Shown piece by piece: positions 23,588 to 33,124 of a stretch of DNA of 64,000 nucleotides. The first letter of the stretch is position 1. Every line of letters starts with the position of its first letter. A program made the position numbers and the translations under genes. The notes beneath the pieces are model-generated. The model was not told the DNA's origin and searched no databases. It saw nothing but the letters and a program-made list of their open reading frames with translations. Source of the stretch: an uncultured Clostridia bacterium. Lineage in GTDB: Bacteria > Bacillota > Clostridia > UMGS1883. Location: positions 194,339-258,338 of the forward strand of contig CANQRB010000002.1 in assembly GCA_947626145.1 (NCBI GenBank), read 5' to 3'.

Positions 23588-25657
23588 ATGTCAACATATA
23601 AAATCGGCGATATGGTTCTGGAATATCCGGAAAAGGAGGGGCAGCGGTTCGGCATGAGGCTGAGGACGGCTGACGAGCCAAATCCGGGAAAAAAGCGTGA
23701 CCGTATAGAACGTCCGGTGATCCAGTGCAAGATAATTGGGGACAAATACCCCTCCAACTATCTGAGCGGCAGCTCCATGCTGGAGTCCGATACCTCTTAC
23801 CGGTTCCGGTTCGACAGGGAGGAAAGGGAAGAGAAGGACGGAAAAACCGTAATCAGAACCGTTATGAAAACCGAAAACGGAATCGAGGCCGCCGCCGTCA
23901 ACGAGTTTTATTCCGACGGGCGCTATATGACCGCCTATACCGAGATAGTCAACAATTCCGACGGGGAGATCACCCTTGAAATGCTGGCGAGCTTTGCCAT
24001 GTACGGGATTTCTCCTTACAATGACGGCCCCGCGCCGGAGAGCTATGTGCTGCACCGCGCCCGCAGCAAATGGAGTCGGGAGGCCCGCTTCGTTGAGGAG
24101 CCGCTGGAGGATCAGCTCCTTGAGGACAGCTGGAACGTGTGGCATATGCGGAGCCTGCGTTTCGGACAGGTGGGCTCCATGCCAGTGAAGGATTACTTTC
24201 CCTTCGTCGCCGTGGAGGATCGGAAAAACGGCCTGATATGGGGCGTTATGATGGAGTGCCAGTCCTCGTGGCAGCTTGAGGTGTTCCGTGACGACGACGG
24301 CGTCGGCGTCAGCGGCGGCATAGCCGACCGGGAGTTCGGCCACTGGATGAAACGGCTGGCCCCCGGCGAAAGCCTGACCTCCAACAGAGCTTATATTTCC
24401 GTGTGCCGCGGCGGGCTGGACGACATAGCCGACCGTTTGCTGGACGCCCAGCGGGACGCGCTGAACGTGCCGCAAAGCGAGGAAAGTCTGCCGGTCATTT
24501 TCAACGAATACTGCACCACCTGGGGCAATCCCTCTCAGGAGAATATCTTCTCAATTCTTGAAACGATAAAAAACAAGGGTATAGACTACTTTGTGGTGGA
24601 CTGCGGCTGGTTCAAGGAAGAGGGCATAAGCTGGGACATAAGCATGGGCGACTATATCCCCTCCAAGGCGCTGTTCCCCGACGGGGTCGAGAATGTGGCG
24701 AAAAAGATACGCTCTTATGGTATGCTGCCGGGCATCTGGTTCGAGCCCGAAAACATCGGCCGGGCGGCGAAGGCTTATGAGCTTTACACCGATCATATGC
24801 TGAAGCGGGACGGCCTGACCCTCACCACTAAGGCAAGGCGCTTCTGGGACATGAACGACCCATGGGTTCGGGACTACCTTCGGGAGCGGGTTATAAATTT
24901 CCTTCGTGATAAGGGCTTCGGCTATGTGAAAATTGATTATAACGAAACCATTGGCCTCGGCTGCGACAACGGGGACTCCCTGGGCGAGGGACTGCGGCAA
25001 AACATGAAGGCCTTGGCGGACTTCTTTAAAGAAATGAAAAGAGCCATTCCCGATTTGGTCATAGAAAACTGCGCCTCGGGCGGCAACCGCCTTGAGCCGG
25101 GCTATATGTCTCTCTGTTCCATGGCCTCCTTCTCCGACGCCCACGAGTGCGTGGAGATACCCATAATCGCCGCCCAGCTTCAGCGGCTCATTCTGCCCCG
25201 CCAGTCTCAGATATGGTGCGTGATACGTAAGAGCGACAGCCTCCGGCGCATAGCCTATTCCATAGCGGCCACCTTCCTCGGCCGGATGTGCCTCAGCGGC
25301 GACGTCACCGACCTTTCACCGGAGCAGTGGAAAATGATAGACAGCGGCATAGCCTTCTATAAGGAGGCCGCCCATGTAATAAAGGAGGGACGCAGCCGCC
25401 TGATTTCCCATCGGGGCCTCAGCGACCGTCACCCCACCGGCTGGCAGGCAAGTGTGCGCACCGGCGTTGACGGCGATGTGCTGGTGACGGCCCACAGCTT
25501 CGCAAATCCTCCGGAGTACGGAGAGATAGATGTGCCCGAGAGCGTTAAGATCAAATCGGTTTACGCTCTGGACAAAGACGCCGTGACCCTTGAGGAGAAT
25601 AAGCTCAGGATAAGGCTTGACGAAATGTCGGGCTATGGCGTTCTTCTGTGCCGTTAA
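23588..25657 (+). CDS. Alpha-galactosidase, GH36
   Basis: A 689-aa glycoside hydrolase of family GH36, which releases terminal alpha-galactose from raffinose-type sugars, melibiose or galactomannan. An N-terminal beta-supersandwich (about 1-300) precedes the catalytic TIM barrel ('FVVDCGWF', 'GMLPGIWFEPE'). The nucleophile is Asp450 in KIDYN and the acid/base is Asp517 in FSDAHE, followed by a C-terminal beta domain. No signal peptide, so the enzyme is cytosolic and needs imported oligosaccharide; no sugar transporter is adjacent. Ribosome site GAGG 7 nt upstream. Related alpha-N-acetylgalactosaminidases share the fold, so substrate is probable rather than sure. Confidence 0.9.
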   Translation: MSTYKIGDMVLEYPEKEGQRFGMRLRTADEPNPGKKRDRIERPVIQCKIIGDKYPSNYLSGSSMLESDTSYRFRFDREEREEKDGKTVIRTVMKTENGIEAAAVNEFYSDGRYMTAYTEIVNNSDGEITLEMLASFAMYGISPYNDGPAPESYVLHRARSKWSREARFVEEPLEDQLLEDSWNVWHMRSLRFGQVGSMPVKDYFPFVAVEDRKNGLIWGVMMECQSSWQLEVFRDDDGVGVSGGIADREFGHWMKRLAPGESLTSNRAYISVCRGGLDDIADRLLDAQRDALNVPQSEESLPVIFNEYCTTWGNPSQENIFSILETIKNKGIDYFVVDCGWFKEEGISWDISMGDYIPSKALFPDGVENVAKKIRSYGMLPGIWFEPENIGRAAKAYELYTDHMLKRDGLTLTTKARRFWDMNDPWVRDYLRERVINFLRDKGFGYVKIDYNETIGLGCDNGDSLGEGLRQNMKALADFFKEMKRAIPDLVIENCASGGNRLEPGYMSLCSMASFSDAHECVEIPIIAAQLQRLILPRQSQIWCVIRKSDSLRRIAYSIAATFLGRMCLSGDVTDLSPEQWKMIDSGIAFYKEAAHVIKEGRSRLISHRGLSDRHPTGWQASVRTGVDGDVLVTAHSFANPPEYGEIDVPESVKIKSVYALDKDAVTLEENKLRIRLDEMSGYGVLLCR

Positions 25658-25673
25658 AACATATACACCAAAC

Positions 25674-25710
25674 AATAATATGCCCCCGGCGCTTTGGGCG
25701 GCATATTATT
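25674..25710 (+). terminator. Terminator after the alpha-galactosidase gene
   Basis: A perfect 11-bp stem AATAATATGCC/GGCATATTATT with a GC-rich loop, followed by TTTTTG. Confidence 0.85.
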
Positions 25711-25747
25711 TTTGTGCATTTTTTTTCAAAATTTATCAAAATAACTC

Positions 25748-25776
25748 TTGACAAATTTTTATTAGTATGCTAATAT
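25748..25776 (+). promoter_or_regulatory. Promoter of the marR-ABC operon
   Basis: TTGACA (25748-25753), a 17-bp spacer and TAATAT (25771-25776). Its -10 is covered by the repeats at 25762-25787. Confidence 0.8.
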
Positions 25777-25787
25777 TAGTATGCTAA
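25762..25787. promoter_or_regulatory. Tandem operator for the MarR regulator
   Basis: Two direct copies of TTAGTATGCTAA (25762-25773 and 25776-25787), each with inverted TTAG/CTAA arms. They overlap the spacer and -10 of the promoter. MarR repressors commonly bind 12-20 bp palindromes over their own promoters, so autorepression relieved by a ligand is the likely mode. The link to the adjacent MarR gene is inferred. Confidence 0.65.
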
Positions 25788-25891
25788 ACTTATAGTAATA
25801 TTAAACCTTCTTAAAAGCGTCAGCCGAGGGGTAAAAAAGGCCGCCGGGAATTGATGATTTTAATTGGGAATAGTATAAGGAGGGATATATT

Positions 25892-26347
25892 ATGGAAAGG
25901 ATTGGCAAAATCTTCGTGGACGTCACCCGTTATCACCGTTATATGGTTCAAAACGCCGTGAGCAAGCTGGGTCTCGGCCGCGGTATGCCTCCGGTGCTGG
26001 AGTATGTTATCCACCACAACGGCTGCCGCCAGTCGGACATCAGCCGTGAGGGACACATGACCCCCGCCACCGCTACGGTAATGCTCCAAACTCTGGAGAA
26101 AAACGGCTACATTACCCGAAAAAGCGATGAGAGCGACCAGCGCTGCATACGTCTGTATATCACCGACGAGGGCCGCCGGGTCGCCGCGCTGAGCAAGCGG
26201 GCCGTGGAAAGCTTTGACGACGAGTTTTTCGGCATCCTCAGCGAGGAAGATCGGGAGACGTTTGCGGCGCTGCTGATGAAGCTCCATGACGCCATTGACG
26301 AAAGAATTGAAAAGAGTAAAAATTCAGGAAAGGAAAAACAGGCATGA
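25892..26347 (+). CDS. MarR-family transcriptional regulator
   Basis: A 151-aa winged-helix regulator. The recognition region is 'GCRQSDISREGHMTPATATVMLQTLEKNGYITRKSDESDQRCIRLYITDEGR', with the beta-wing around DQRCIR. The N- and C-terminal helices form the dimer and ligand pocket. It leads an operon with two ABC exporter half-transporters, its stop overlapping the next start (ATGA), and probably represses it through the tandem repeats at 25762-25787. Ribosome site AAGGAGG. Confidence 0.93.
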   Translation: MERIGKIFVDVTRYHRYMVQNAVSKLGLGRGMPPVLEYVIHHNGCRQSDISREGHMTPATATVMLQTLEKNGYITRKSDESDQRCIRLYITDEGRRVAALSKRAVESFDDEFFGILSEEDRETFAALLMKLHDAIDERIEKSKNSGKEKQA

Positions 26348-28074
26348 AAAGATTTCTTAAGTATCTCAACGGCGCGTGGCTGGCGGTGTTTCTCGCTCCG
26401 GCCATGATGATCCTTGAGGTCTACTGCGATCTGCGCCAGCCGGATATTATGGCTAACATCGTGGATGTGGGTATTAAGGGAGGCGCCGGAACCGGTTACA
26501 TACTTAATCAGGGCATACGAATGGTGCTCACGGCCCTTGTCGGCTTTGTGGGGGGTTCCGGAAGTCTGTACTTCGCCACCAAGGCCAGCCAGCACTTCGG
26601 CTACAGGCTGCGTAAGGACGTGTTCCATAAAATTCAGGAATTTTCCTTCGCCAATATCGACCACTTTTCCAGCGCCTCGCTGGTGACGAGAAACACCAAT
26701 GACGTTGTGACTTTGATGATGATAGTGGGCATGGCCCTGCGTATGCTGGTTCGGGCGCCCATGACATTTTTGGGCGGCATAGCTCACGCTATCCAGATAA
26801 ACGCCGAGCTGGCGCTGGTTCTGGCGGTGGCCATACCGCTGCTGCTCATTACGATTTTTGTCGTTGTGCGCAAGACCTTCCCCCTGTTCAGCCAGGTACA
26901 GTACAAGCTGGACCGGGTAAACGCCGTTATTCAGGAAAACCTCACCGGCATCCGTGTGGTAAAGGCCTTTGACCGGGCCCAGCACGAGAATGAGCGCTTC
27001 GGCGAGGCCAACAATGAGTACGTTCAGCTCTCCATCAAGGCAAACCAGATAATGTCCTTCATGATGCCTATCATCAATATGATAATGAATGTCACCATCG
27101 TGGCCGTCCTTTGGCTGGGAGCCAGACTTGTGGGCGCGGGCGACATGATGGTCGGCGAGGTAAACGCCTTTATTCAGTATATAGGCCGTATTCTTGGCTC
27201 CCTGACCATGATGAGCATGATGTTCATGTCCGTGTCCCGCGCTCAGGCCAGCGCAAGGCGTATTTCCGAGGTGCTGGACGAGGAGATAGACATCGTTTCC
27301 CCCGACAGACCCAAGGCCGTGAAGGTTGAAAAAGGCGGCGTGGAATTTAAGGACGTGTCCTTCCGTTACCGTGGCGCCGGCGGCGATCCCGCCATCAGGC
27401 ACATCAGCTTTAAGGCCGAGCCCGGCGAGATAGTCGCCATTCTCGGCTCCACCGGCAGCGGAAAGTCCACCCTTGTCAACCTCATTCCCCGGCTCTATGA
27501 CGCCACCGAGGGCGAGGTGCTCGTGGATGGCATAAACGTAAAGGATTACGACGTGGAGGGCCTGCGTATGGGTATAGGCATGGTGCTCCAGAACGTTATC
27601 CTCTTCACCGGCACCATAGCCGACAACCTCCGCTGGGGCAAGGCGGACGCCACCGACGAGGAGGTTCGCGAGGCGGCGGCCATGGCTCAGGCCGAGGAAT
27701 TTATCAGCAAGAATCCTGACGGCTACGACGCCATGCTGGGCCAGATGGGCGTCAACTTCTCCGGCGGTCAGAAGCAGCGGCTTTCCATCGCCAGAGCTTT
27801 GATAAAGAAGCCGAAGATACTCATTCTGGACGACAGCACCAGCGCTGTGGACACCGCCACCGAGGCGAAGATACGCGCCTGCTTCAACCACCAGCTCAAG
27901 GACACCACGGTAATAATCATAGCTCAGCGCATTTCCAGCGCCCGCAACGCCGACAAAATACTTGTCATGGAAAACGGCGAAATAGTTGACGTGGGCAATC
28001 ACGACAGCCTTATGAAGTCCAGCGCCGTTTATCAGGAGATTTATTATTCTCAGCTTGAAAAGGAGGATGAGTGA
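26344..28074 (+). CDS. ABC exporter half-transporter, degenerate-site subunit (pair 1)
   Basis: A 576-aa fusion of a six-helix membrane domain (about 1-320) and an ATPase (about 335-576). Walker A is GSTGSGKST and the signature FSGGQKQR is canonical. The Walker B is ILILDD, with Asp where the catalytic Glu normally is. This is the pattern of the degenerate-site subunit in heterodimeric exporters such as TM287/288 or BmrCD. The partner is the next gene, which has the catalytic Glu. Likely role: drug, toxin or peptide efflux under MarR control. Confidence 0.92.
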   Translation: MKRFLKYLNGAWLAVFLAPAMMILEVYCDLRQPDIMANIVDVGIKGGAGTGYILNQGIRMVLTALVGFVGGSGSLYFATKASQHFGYRLRKDVFHKIQEFSFANIDHFSSASLVTRNTNDVVTLMMIVGMALRMLVRAPMTFLGGIAHAIQINAELALVLAVAIPLLLITIFVVVRKTFPLFSQVQYKLDRVNAVIQENLTGIRVVKAFDRAQHENERFGEANNEYVQLSIKANQIMSFMMPIINMIMNVTIVAVLWLGARLVGAGDMMVGEVNAFIQYIGRILGSLTMMSMMFMSVSRAQASARRISEVLDEEIDIVSPDRPKAVKVEKGGVEFKDVSFRYRGAGGDPAIRHISFKAEPGEIVAILGSTGSGKSTLVNLIPRLYDATEGEVLVDGINVKDYDVEGLRMGIGMVLQNVILFTGTIADNLRWGKADATDEEVREAAAMAQAEEFISKNPDGYDAMLGQMGVNFSGGQKQRLSIARALIKKPKILILDDSTSAVDTATEAKIRACFNHQLKDTTVIIIAQRISSARNADKILVMENGEIVDVGNHDSLMKSSAVYQEIYYSQLEKEDE

Positions 28075-28075
28075 T

Positions 28076-29941
28076 ATGGGACCCAGAGGACCGAGACCCG
28101 GCGGCCCCGGCAGAGGGCCGGGACCCGCAATGAACACCGAAAAAGCCAAAAACTCAAAGGGCACCATTCTCCGCCTTTTGAAATACCTTGCCAAGTTCAA
28201 AGGCAGCCTTGCTCTCGTAATAATACTTGTCTGCCTGAGCACCGTTGCCAACCTGGGCGGAACCTACTGCCTGCGGCCCGTAATCAACTCCATAAGCCTG
28301 ATAGGCGACGTGGATAAGACCACCGGCGCCGTCATAACCCTTGCCGACATGAGCGGCGACATAACCCGCGGACTAATCGCCCTGCTGGCCCTGTACTTTC
28401 TGGGCGCGCTGGCCAACTGGGGCCAGAGCTATCTCCTCGCCTCAATATCTCAGAACACCGTCAAGGAGATCCGCATGGATATGTTCCAGAAGATGGAAAA
28501 GCTCCCCCTGCGATTTTTTGACACTAACACCCACGGCGAGCTTATGAGCCGTGCCACCAACGATGTGGAGACCATCAGCCAGACCCTGAGCATGAGCGTG
28601 GCCCAGATCTTCTCCAGCGTGATAACCCTTATCGGCACACTTATAATGATGATAATCCTTAGCATTCCGCTGACGGTTGTAACTCTTATTATCGTGCCTA
28701 TAATGCTCTTCCTGACCCGTACCATCGCCAAGTACACCCGCCGCTATTACAGCAGGCAGCAGGCGGCTCTGGGCGAGATGAACGGCCATATCGAGGAGAC
28801 CGTCAGCGGTGAGTACGCCGTAAAGGTGTTCTGCCGTGAAAAGCAAGCCGAGGAAAAGTTCGACGCTCTCAGCCAGGGCTACTATAAAAACGCCGTTCGG
28901 GCCCAGGTGGTTTCCGGCGTTGTGGCGCCTCTGATGGGTATGTTCAACAACCTGAACTACGCCGTCACGGCCTTTATGGGCGGATATTTCGCCGTCGTAA
29001 GGCTTTTCGGGGTATTCGCGACCATGGATATAGGCTCGGTTGCGGCTTTCCTCAATTACAGCAATATGTTCTCCCGTCCGGTGAACGAGCTGGCCAATAT
29101 GTTCTCCCAGTTCCAGTCGGCTCTGGCCGGTGCCGAGCGTGTGTTCGCCATCATGGATGAGCCCAACGAGTACATCGGCGACGCCGCAAAGCCCGTCCTC
29201 GGCCCAGTCAAGGGCGAGGTTGTCATGGATCATGTTAACTTCGGCTACGACGACAGCCGCCTTATACTCAAGGACATCTGCATTCACGCCAAGCCCGGCG
29301 AGACCATCGCCCTTGTGGGCCCCACCGGCGCGGGCAAGACCACGATAGTTAACCTGCTGACCCGCTTCTACGACGTGAACGACGGCAAGATTACCGTGGA
29401 CGGCATCGACATTTCCACGGTGCAGAAGGATTCTCTCCGTCAGCGCATCGCCATAGTTCTCCAGGATACTCATATGTTCAGCGAGACCGTCCGCGAGAAT
29501 ATACGCTACGGCAAGCTGGACGCCGGCGACGATGATGTGGAGAACGCCGCTTATCTGGCTAACGCCCATGAGTTCATCGAGCGTTTACACGACGGTTACG
29601 ACACCATGCTCAACGACGACGCCTCCAATATCAGTCAGGGCCAGCGCCAGCTGTTGTCCATAGCCCGGGCCATGATAGCCGATCCGGATATACTGATATT
29701 GGACGAGGCGACCAGCTCCGTCGATACCCGTACCGAGCTGAAAATTCAGGAGGCTATGAAGAACCTGATGTATGGCCGCACAAGCTTTGTAATCGCTCAC
29801 CGGCTCTCCACCATTCGCGAAGCCGACAAGATACTTGTACTTGTGGACGGCCGTATTGTGGAGCAGGGCAGCCATAAGGAGCTTATCGCTCTTGACGGAA
29901 TGTACGCCAAGCTGTACAACGGCCAGTTTGAAAACGCCTGA
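28076..29941 (+). CDS. ABC exporter half-transporter, catalytic-Glu subunit (pair 1)
   Basis: A 621-aa partner of the preceding subunit. The ATG at 28076 is chosen because AGGAGG lies 9 nt upstream; an in-frame ATG at 28067 touches the ribosome site. An unusual Gly/Pro/Arg-rich tail (about 1-25) precedes the membrane domain, which has a large insert (about 85-105) in the first outer loop. The ATPase has Walker A GPTGAGKTT and Walker B ILILDE with the catalytic Glu, but its signature reads ISQGQRQ rather than SGGQ. That combination complements the LDD of its partner, so one ATP site is active and one degenerate. Confidence 0.92.
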   Translation: MGPRGPRPGGPGRGPGPAMNTEKAKNSKGTILRLLKYLAKFKGSLALVIILVCLSTVANLGGTYCLRPVINSISLIGDVDKTTGAVITLADMSGDITRGLIALLALYFLGALANWGQSYLLASISQNTVKEIRMDMFQKMEKLPLRFFDTNTHGELMSRATNDVETISQTLSMSVAQIFSSVITLIGTLIMMIILSIPLTVVTLIIVPIMLFLTRTIAKYTRRYYSRQQAALGEMNGHIEETVSGEYAVKVFCREKQAEEKFDALSQGYYKNAVRAQVVSGVVAPLMGMFNNLNYAVTAFMGGYFAVVRLFGVFATMDIGSVAAFLNYSNMFSRPVNELANMFSQFQSALAGAERVFAIMDEPNEYIGDAAKPVLGPVKGEVVMDHVNFGYDDSRLILKDICIHAKPGETIALVGPTGAGKTTIVNLLTRFYDVNDGKITVDGIDISTVQKDSLRQRIAIVLQDTHMFSETVRENIRYGKLDAGDDDVENAAYLANAHEFIERLHDGYDTMLNDDASNISQGQRQLLSIARAMIADPDILILDEATSSVDTRTELKIQEAMKNLMYGRTSFVIAHRLSTIREADKILVLVDGRIVEQGSHKELIALDGMYAKLYNGQFENA

Positions 29942-29958
29942 TATTTATTGACTCGTTT

Positions 29959-29995
29959 AAGGGGGCCGTAGTTTTTTACAGCCCCCATTTTTTAT
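29959..29995 (+). terminator. Terminator after ABC pair 1
   Basis: GGGGGC/GCCCCC stem with a T-rich loop, followed by ATTTTTTATT. Confidence 0.85.
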
Positions 29996-29997
29996 TG

Positions 29998-30026
29998 TTG
30001 ACATCTATAGTTAAATAATGTATAAT
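29998..30026 (+). promoter_or_regulatory. Promoter of the secreted metallopeptidase gene
   Basis: TTGACA (29998-30003), a 17-bp spacer and TATAAT (30021-30026): a full consensus promoter 22 bases before the start. Confidence 0.85.
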
Positions 30027-30048
30027 TAAGAAAAAAGAGGTGAGCTGT

Positions 30049-33000
30049 ATGAAAAAATTTTGCGGCGTTATACTGACGCTTTGTCTTATAATTTCATGCG
30101 TTACCGCTTTTGGAGCGAGACTCCGAGTTGAGTGGGGCGGCGGAACCCTTGCCTCCGGCGAGGTGAGCGTTCAGCTGTTCGGGGCTGACGACGGGCAGAG
30201 GGCAATTTTGGCCGTATACGGCCCTGACGGCCTTACCGCCGTGAAAACCGTCGAGGTGGAGGATGCCCGGGCCGGGCTTGAATTACTTTTGGAAGATATT
30301 GGCCCGGACAGCCGTGCAAAGCTCTTTCTTTGGGATTACGGTAAGCGGGGGCCGGTCTGCGGAACTCTTTCCACCCTTACGCCCGAAGGCGTAATTGACG
30401 GTGCGGCCTACAGCGGGCCGGCACTGGGTTCGGTCAGCGGCACAGTAAAGGGCTCCGAAGGGACGCCCCTTGAAAATGTGGAGATAAGCCTTTCCGCCGA
30501 AGGGTACACCACAAAAACCGCTCCCGACGGTACATACAGTTTTTCTAATGTGCCGGTGGGCGAATACACCGTGACCGCAGCTGTTCCTGCCGATATGGAG
30601 CCTGTGGGGGAAACCGCTTTGACAGTTACGGTGGAGGAGGATAAGACCGCCGTTGCGGACTTCACGTTTAAGGCGATAATACATTACGGTTCGGTCAGCG
30701 GCACCGTGAAGGACTCCGAAGGAATGCCCCTTGAAAATGTGGAGATAAGCCTTTCCGCCGAAGGGTACACAACCAAGACCGCTCCCGACGGCACATACGG
30801 CTTTTCCGGTGTACCGGTGGGTGAATACACTGTTACCGCCGTTGTTCCTGCCGATATGGAACCGGTGGGGAAAACCGCTTTGACGGTTACGGTGGAGGAG
30901 GATAAGACCGCCGTCGCGGATTTCACGTTTAAGGCGATAATACATTGCGGTTCGGTCGGCGGCACGGTGAAGGACTCCGAAGGAACGCCACTTGAAAATG
31001 TGGAGGTAAGTCTTTCCGCCGAAGGGTACACCACAAAAACCGCTCCCGACGGCACATACAGCTTTACCGATGTGCCGGCGGGCGAATATACCGTTACCGC
31101 CGCTGTTCCTGCCGACATGGAACCGGTGGGGGAAACCTCTGTCAATGTTACGGTAACGGAAAATCAAACTTCCACAGTGAATTTTATTTTCGGCCCCAAG
31201 GAACCGGAGCCCGAAAAGTGGTACAGTGACGATCAAAAAGGAAACTACGCCTCCAGCATTGGCTACCACGGCTTCGAGGCTCTCACCGGAGAATACGAGA
31301 TCGAGTTTGAACTGACCGTCGTCAAAAAGGGCAATAACGCCATAATGCTCCATGACAGCTCTAAAAGTCCGTTGGACTACGAGAAATCTTCGGTAATACT
31401 TCTGTTCAACGGTGATAATTTTGCCGTCAGAAACGGAAACGGATCGGGAGCTTATACGGCCGAAGCGGTAAACCTCTGTGCCGTAAAGGAAAACGAGACT
31501 TATAAAATAAAAATTTACGGCGATGTGTCTGCGAACAGCTATACCGTTTCCATCACCGATAAGGACGGCCGGACATATACAAGCGGCCTGATGAAGGCCC
31601 GAACCAACGGCTCAAAGCTGGATTCACTGGCCTTGATCAGCAACGGCCACAAAACGGCGGTGAACGGCGGCGGCTATTCCGATTACTATTTTTATGTGAC
31701 ACGCTTCATGGCTGAGCCCATCGTGGACGATCCGGTCTATGACGGCTTCGCAGGCAGGTACTACGGTATAAAGGTCAACGGAAAATATGTCCGCGGCAAC
31801 AACGGCAAGCTCTCTGCCGACCTGAGCAGAGTGAGCGAGGACGCCGCCAAGTTCCTGCCCCGCGATATGGGCGACGGCAGCTATGCTTTCATGTGCCTTT
31901 CCTCCAAGAGGAGGATAACCGCGGCGGACAGCGGACAGCTTCCCAGCGCGGACTATGACTGTAACGGCGACAGTCAGCACTGGCTCCTTGAAAAAGGCCC
32001 GAATTACAGCGACGCGGCCCCGTCCTACTACCTCAAAAGCCTTAAAAATCAAAAATACATAGGCTTAGTAAACGGATTCCTGTCCGCGGTTGACGAGGCT
32101 GATAAGGTGGAGCTCACCTTTGAGCCTTTGAATGACGACAGTCCACTTTATCTCATTTCCGTATCTCCGGCCTATGCCCGCCTGAGCAAACAGCAGCGGG
32201 AACGCATCGAGATGATTTACGAGACAGTGGCCGGCGACGTGTTTGACCGCTACGGCAACGATATAATAAACGCGGAGTGGACGCCCCGGCTCCGAATAGA
32301 TAATATCTATAAGGAGACAAAGGGTAAGGATGAAGAGCTTTACAACAGGCTCGGGAAGTTCATTAGCGGCGATGATGCCTACCTTATAACCGACAGTATC
32401 ATAGCCAACGAATATTCCGTTACCACCCCGCTCCCCGGCACCGCAGGCGAAACCTGCAAGCTGGACGGCGGCGCCGAAGGTGAGTATGACTTCTGGCGGG
32501 GCACCATGCTCAAAGGCACGAAGTACAGGCTCACTGTCTGCGCCTCCGACGGCAGTGTACAGCAAACCGTTGACCTCTACGTCCAAAACGACGCCACGGC
32601 TCAGGCCAACGGACGAACCTTTGTGGAAATTTTCAGTAAAATACCTTATATTTACAGAAAGAACATCACTAACGTTAAGATTAGGAGCGACACCGCCAAC
32701 AGTTACAACTGCGGCCTGAGCGATCTGTACATCCGACTGAATTGGGATCCAAACGCGGCCCAGATGCTCTGCACCGTTTGTCACGAGCTGACCCACAGCA
32801 ACTCCGCCGGCAGCGGCAGCTGGGCCGAGGGAGACGGCTGGAGAAGCGCTATGACTGACGATATGATATATGTCAGCCCATACGGAAACTCCAACGCCAC
32901 CGAGGACTTTGCCGAGTTCGGACGCCTGTACTTCATTTCCTACGGTAACCGTGACCGCCAGCGGGCGATACAGCTCCTGTTCCCCAACCGCTATGCCTCA

Positions 33001-33081
33001 TATTACCGCATGAGACATAACAGCTTGGGCGGCTTCGAGCTTTGGGAGGATACAGAATATCCGGAATATAGTAATGAATAA
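30049..33081 (+). CDS. Secreted multi-domain protein with HELTH metallopeptidase motif
   Basis: A 1,010-aa exported protein. The ATG at 30049 opens the signal peptide (MKKFCGVILTLCLIISCVTAFGA) with GAGGTGAG upstream. A short beta region is followed by three 87-aa repeats (30427-31209) of the carboxypeptidase-regulatory/Cna-B type ('SVSGTVK.SEG.PLENVEISLSAEGYTTKTAPDGTY'). Next come a jelly-roll-like domain (about 390-560), a beta-trefoil-like region (about 570-690, 'YYGIKVNGKYVRGNNGKLSAD') and a C-terminal domain with HELTH (His912) and a downstream EDFAEFGR (near 950) that fits a third zinc ligand. I infer a zinc peptidase acting outside the cell; no named family is certain. No wall anchor seen. 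Confidence 0.7.
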   Translation: MKKFCGVILTLCLIISCVTAFGARLRVEWGGGTLASGEVSVQLFGADDGQRAILAVYGPDGLTAVKTVEVEDARAGLELLLEDIGPDSRAKLFLWDYGKRGPVCGTLSTLTPEGVIDGAAYSGPALGSVSGTVKGSEGTPLENVEISLSAEGYTTKTAPDGTYSFSNVPVGEYTVTAAVPADMEPVGETALTVTVEEDKTAVADFTFKAIIHYGSVSGTVKDSEGMPLENVEISLSAEGYTTKTAPDGTYGFSGVPVGEYTVTAVVPADMEPVGKTALTVTVEEDKTAVADFTFKAIIHCGSVGGTVKDSEGTPLENVEVSLSAEGYTTKTAPDGTYSFTDVPAGEYTVTAAVPADMEPVGETSVNVTVTENQTSTVNFIFGPKEPEPEKWYSDDQKGNYASSIGYHGFEALTGEYEIEFELTVVKKGNNAIMLHDSSKSPLDYEKSSVILLFNGDNFAVRNGNGSGAYTAEAVNLCAVKENETYKIKIYGDVSANSYTVSITDKDGRTYTSGLMKARTNGSKLDSLALISNGHKTAVNGGGYSDYYFYVTRFMAEPIVDDPVYDGFAGRYYGIKVNGKYVRGNNGKLSADLSRVSEDAAKFLPRDMGDGSYAFMCLSSKRRITAADSGQLPSADYDCNGDSQHWLLEKGPNYSDAAPSYYLKSLKNQKYIGLVNGFLSAVDEADKVELTFEPLNDDSPLYLISVSPAYARLSKQQRERIEMIYETVAGDVFDRYGNDIINAEWTPRLRIDNIYKETKGKDEELYNRLGKFISGDDAYLITDSIIANEYSVTTPLPGTAGETCKLDGGAEGEYDFWRGTMLKGTKYRLTVCASDGSVQQTVDLYVQNDATAQANGRTFVEIFSKIPYIYRKNITNVKIRSDTANSYNCGLSDLYIRLNWDPNAAQMLCTVCHELTHSNSAGSGSWAEGDGWRSAMTDDMIYVSPYGNSNATEDFAEFGRLYFISYGNRDRQRAIQLLFPNRYASYYRMRHNSLGGFELWEDTEYPEYSNE
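30427..31209 (+). repeat. Three tandem 261-bp in-gene repeats
   Basis: Copies start at 30427, 30688 and 30949, exactly 261 bp apart, and are nearly identical in DNA as well as protein, including silent positions. That points to recent duplication or ongoing gene conversion, and makes copy number prone to change. The third copy diverges at its end ('SVNVTVTENQTSTVNF'). Confidence 0.9.
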
Positions 33082-33085
33082 AAAT

Positions 33086-33118
33086 AAGGCAGCTGCTAAT
33101 TGAGCGGCTGCCTTTTTA
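33086..33118 (+). terminator. Terminator after the metallopeptidase gene
   Basis: AAGGCAGC...GCTGCCTTTTT stem-loop just after the stop codon. Confidence 0.8.
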
Positions 33119-33124
33119 CCTATT

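Noticed and set aside
26107-28251. A 714-codon frame on the minus strand opposite the ABC exporter
   Set aside because: It is the antisense shadow of the MarR and ABC genes, with no ribosome site, His/Gly/Ala-rich low-quality protein and no family resemblance. Other long antisense frames (7869-9026, 57470-59299) are rejected for the same reason.
30427-31209. CRISPR array or intergenic tandem repeat
   Set aside because: The repeats are 261 bp, in frame, and inside a coding sequence with clear Cna-B/carboxypeptidase-regulatory type protein repeats.
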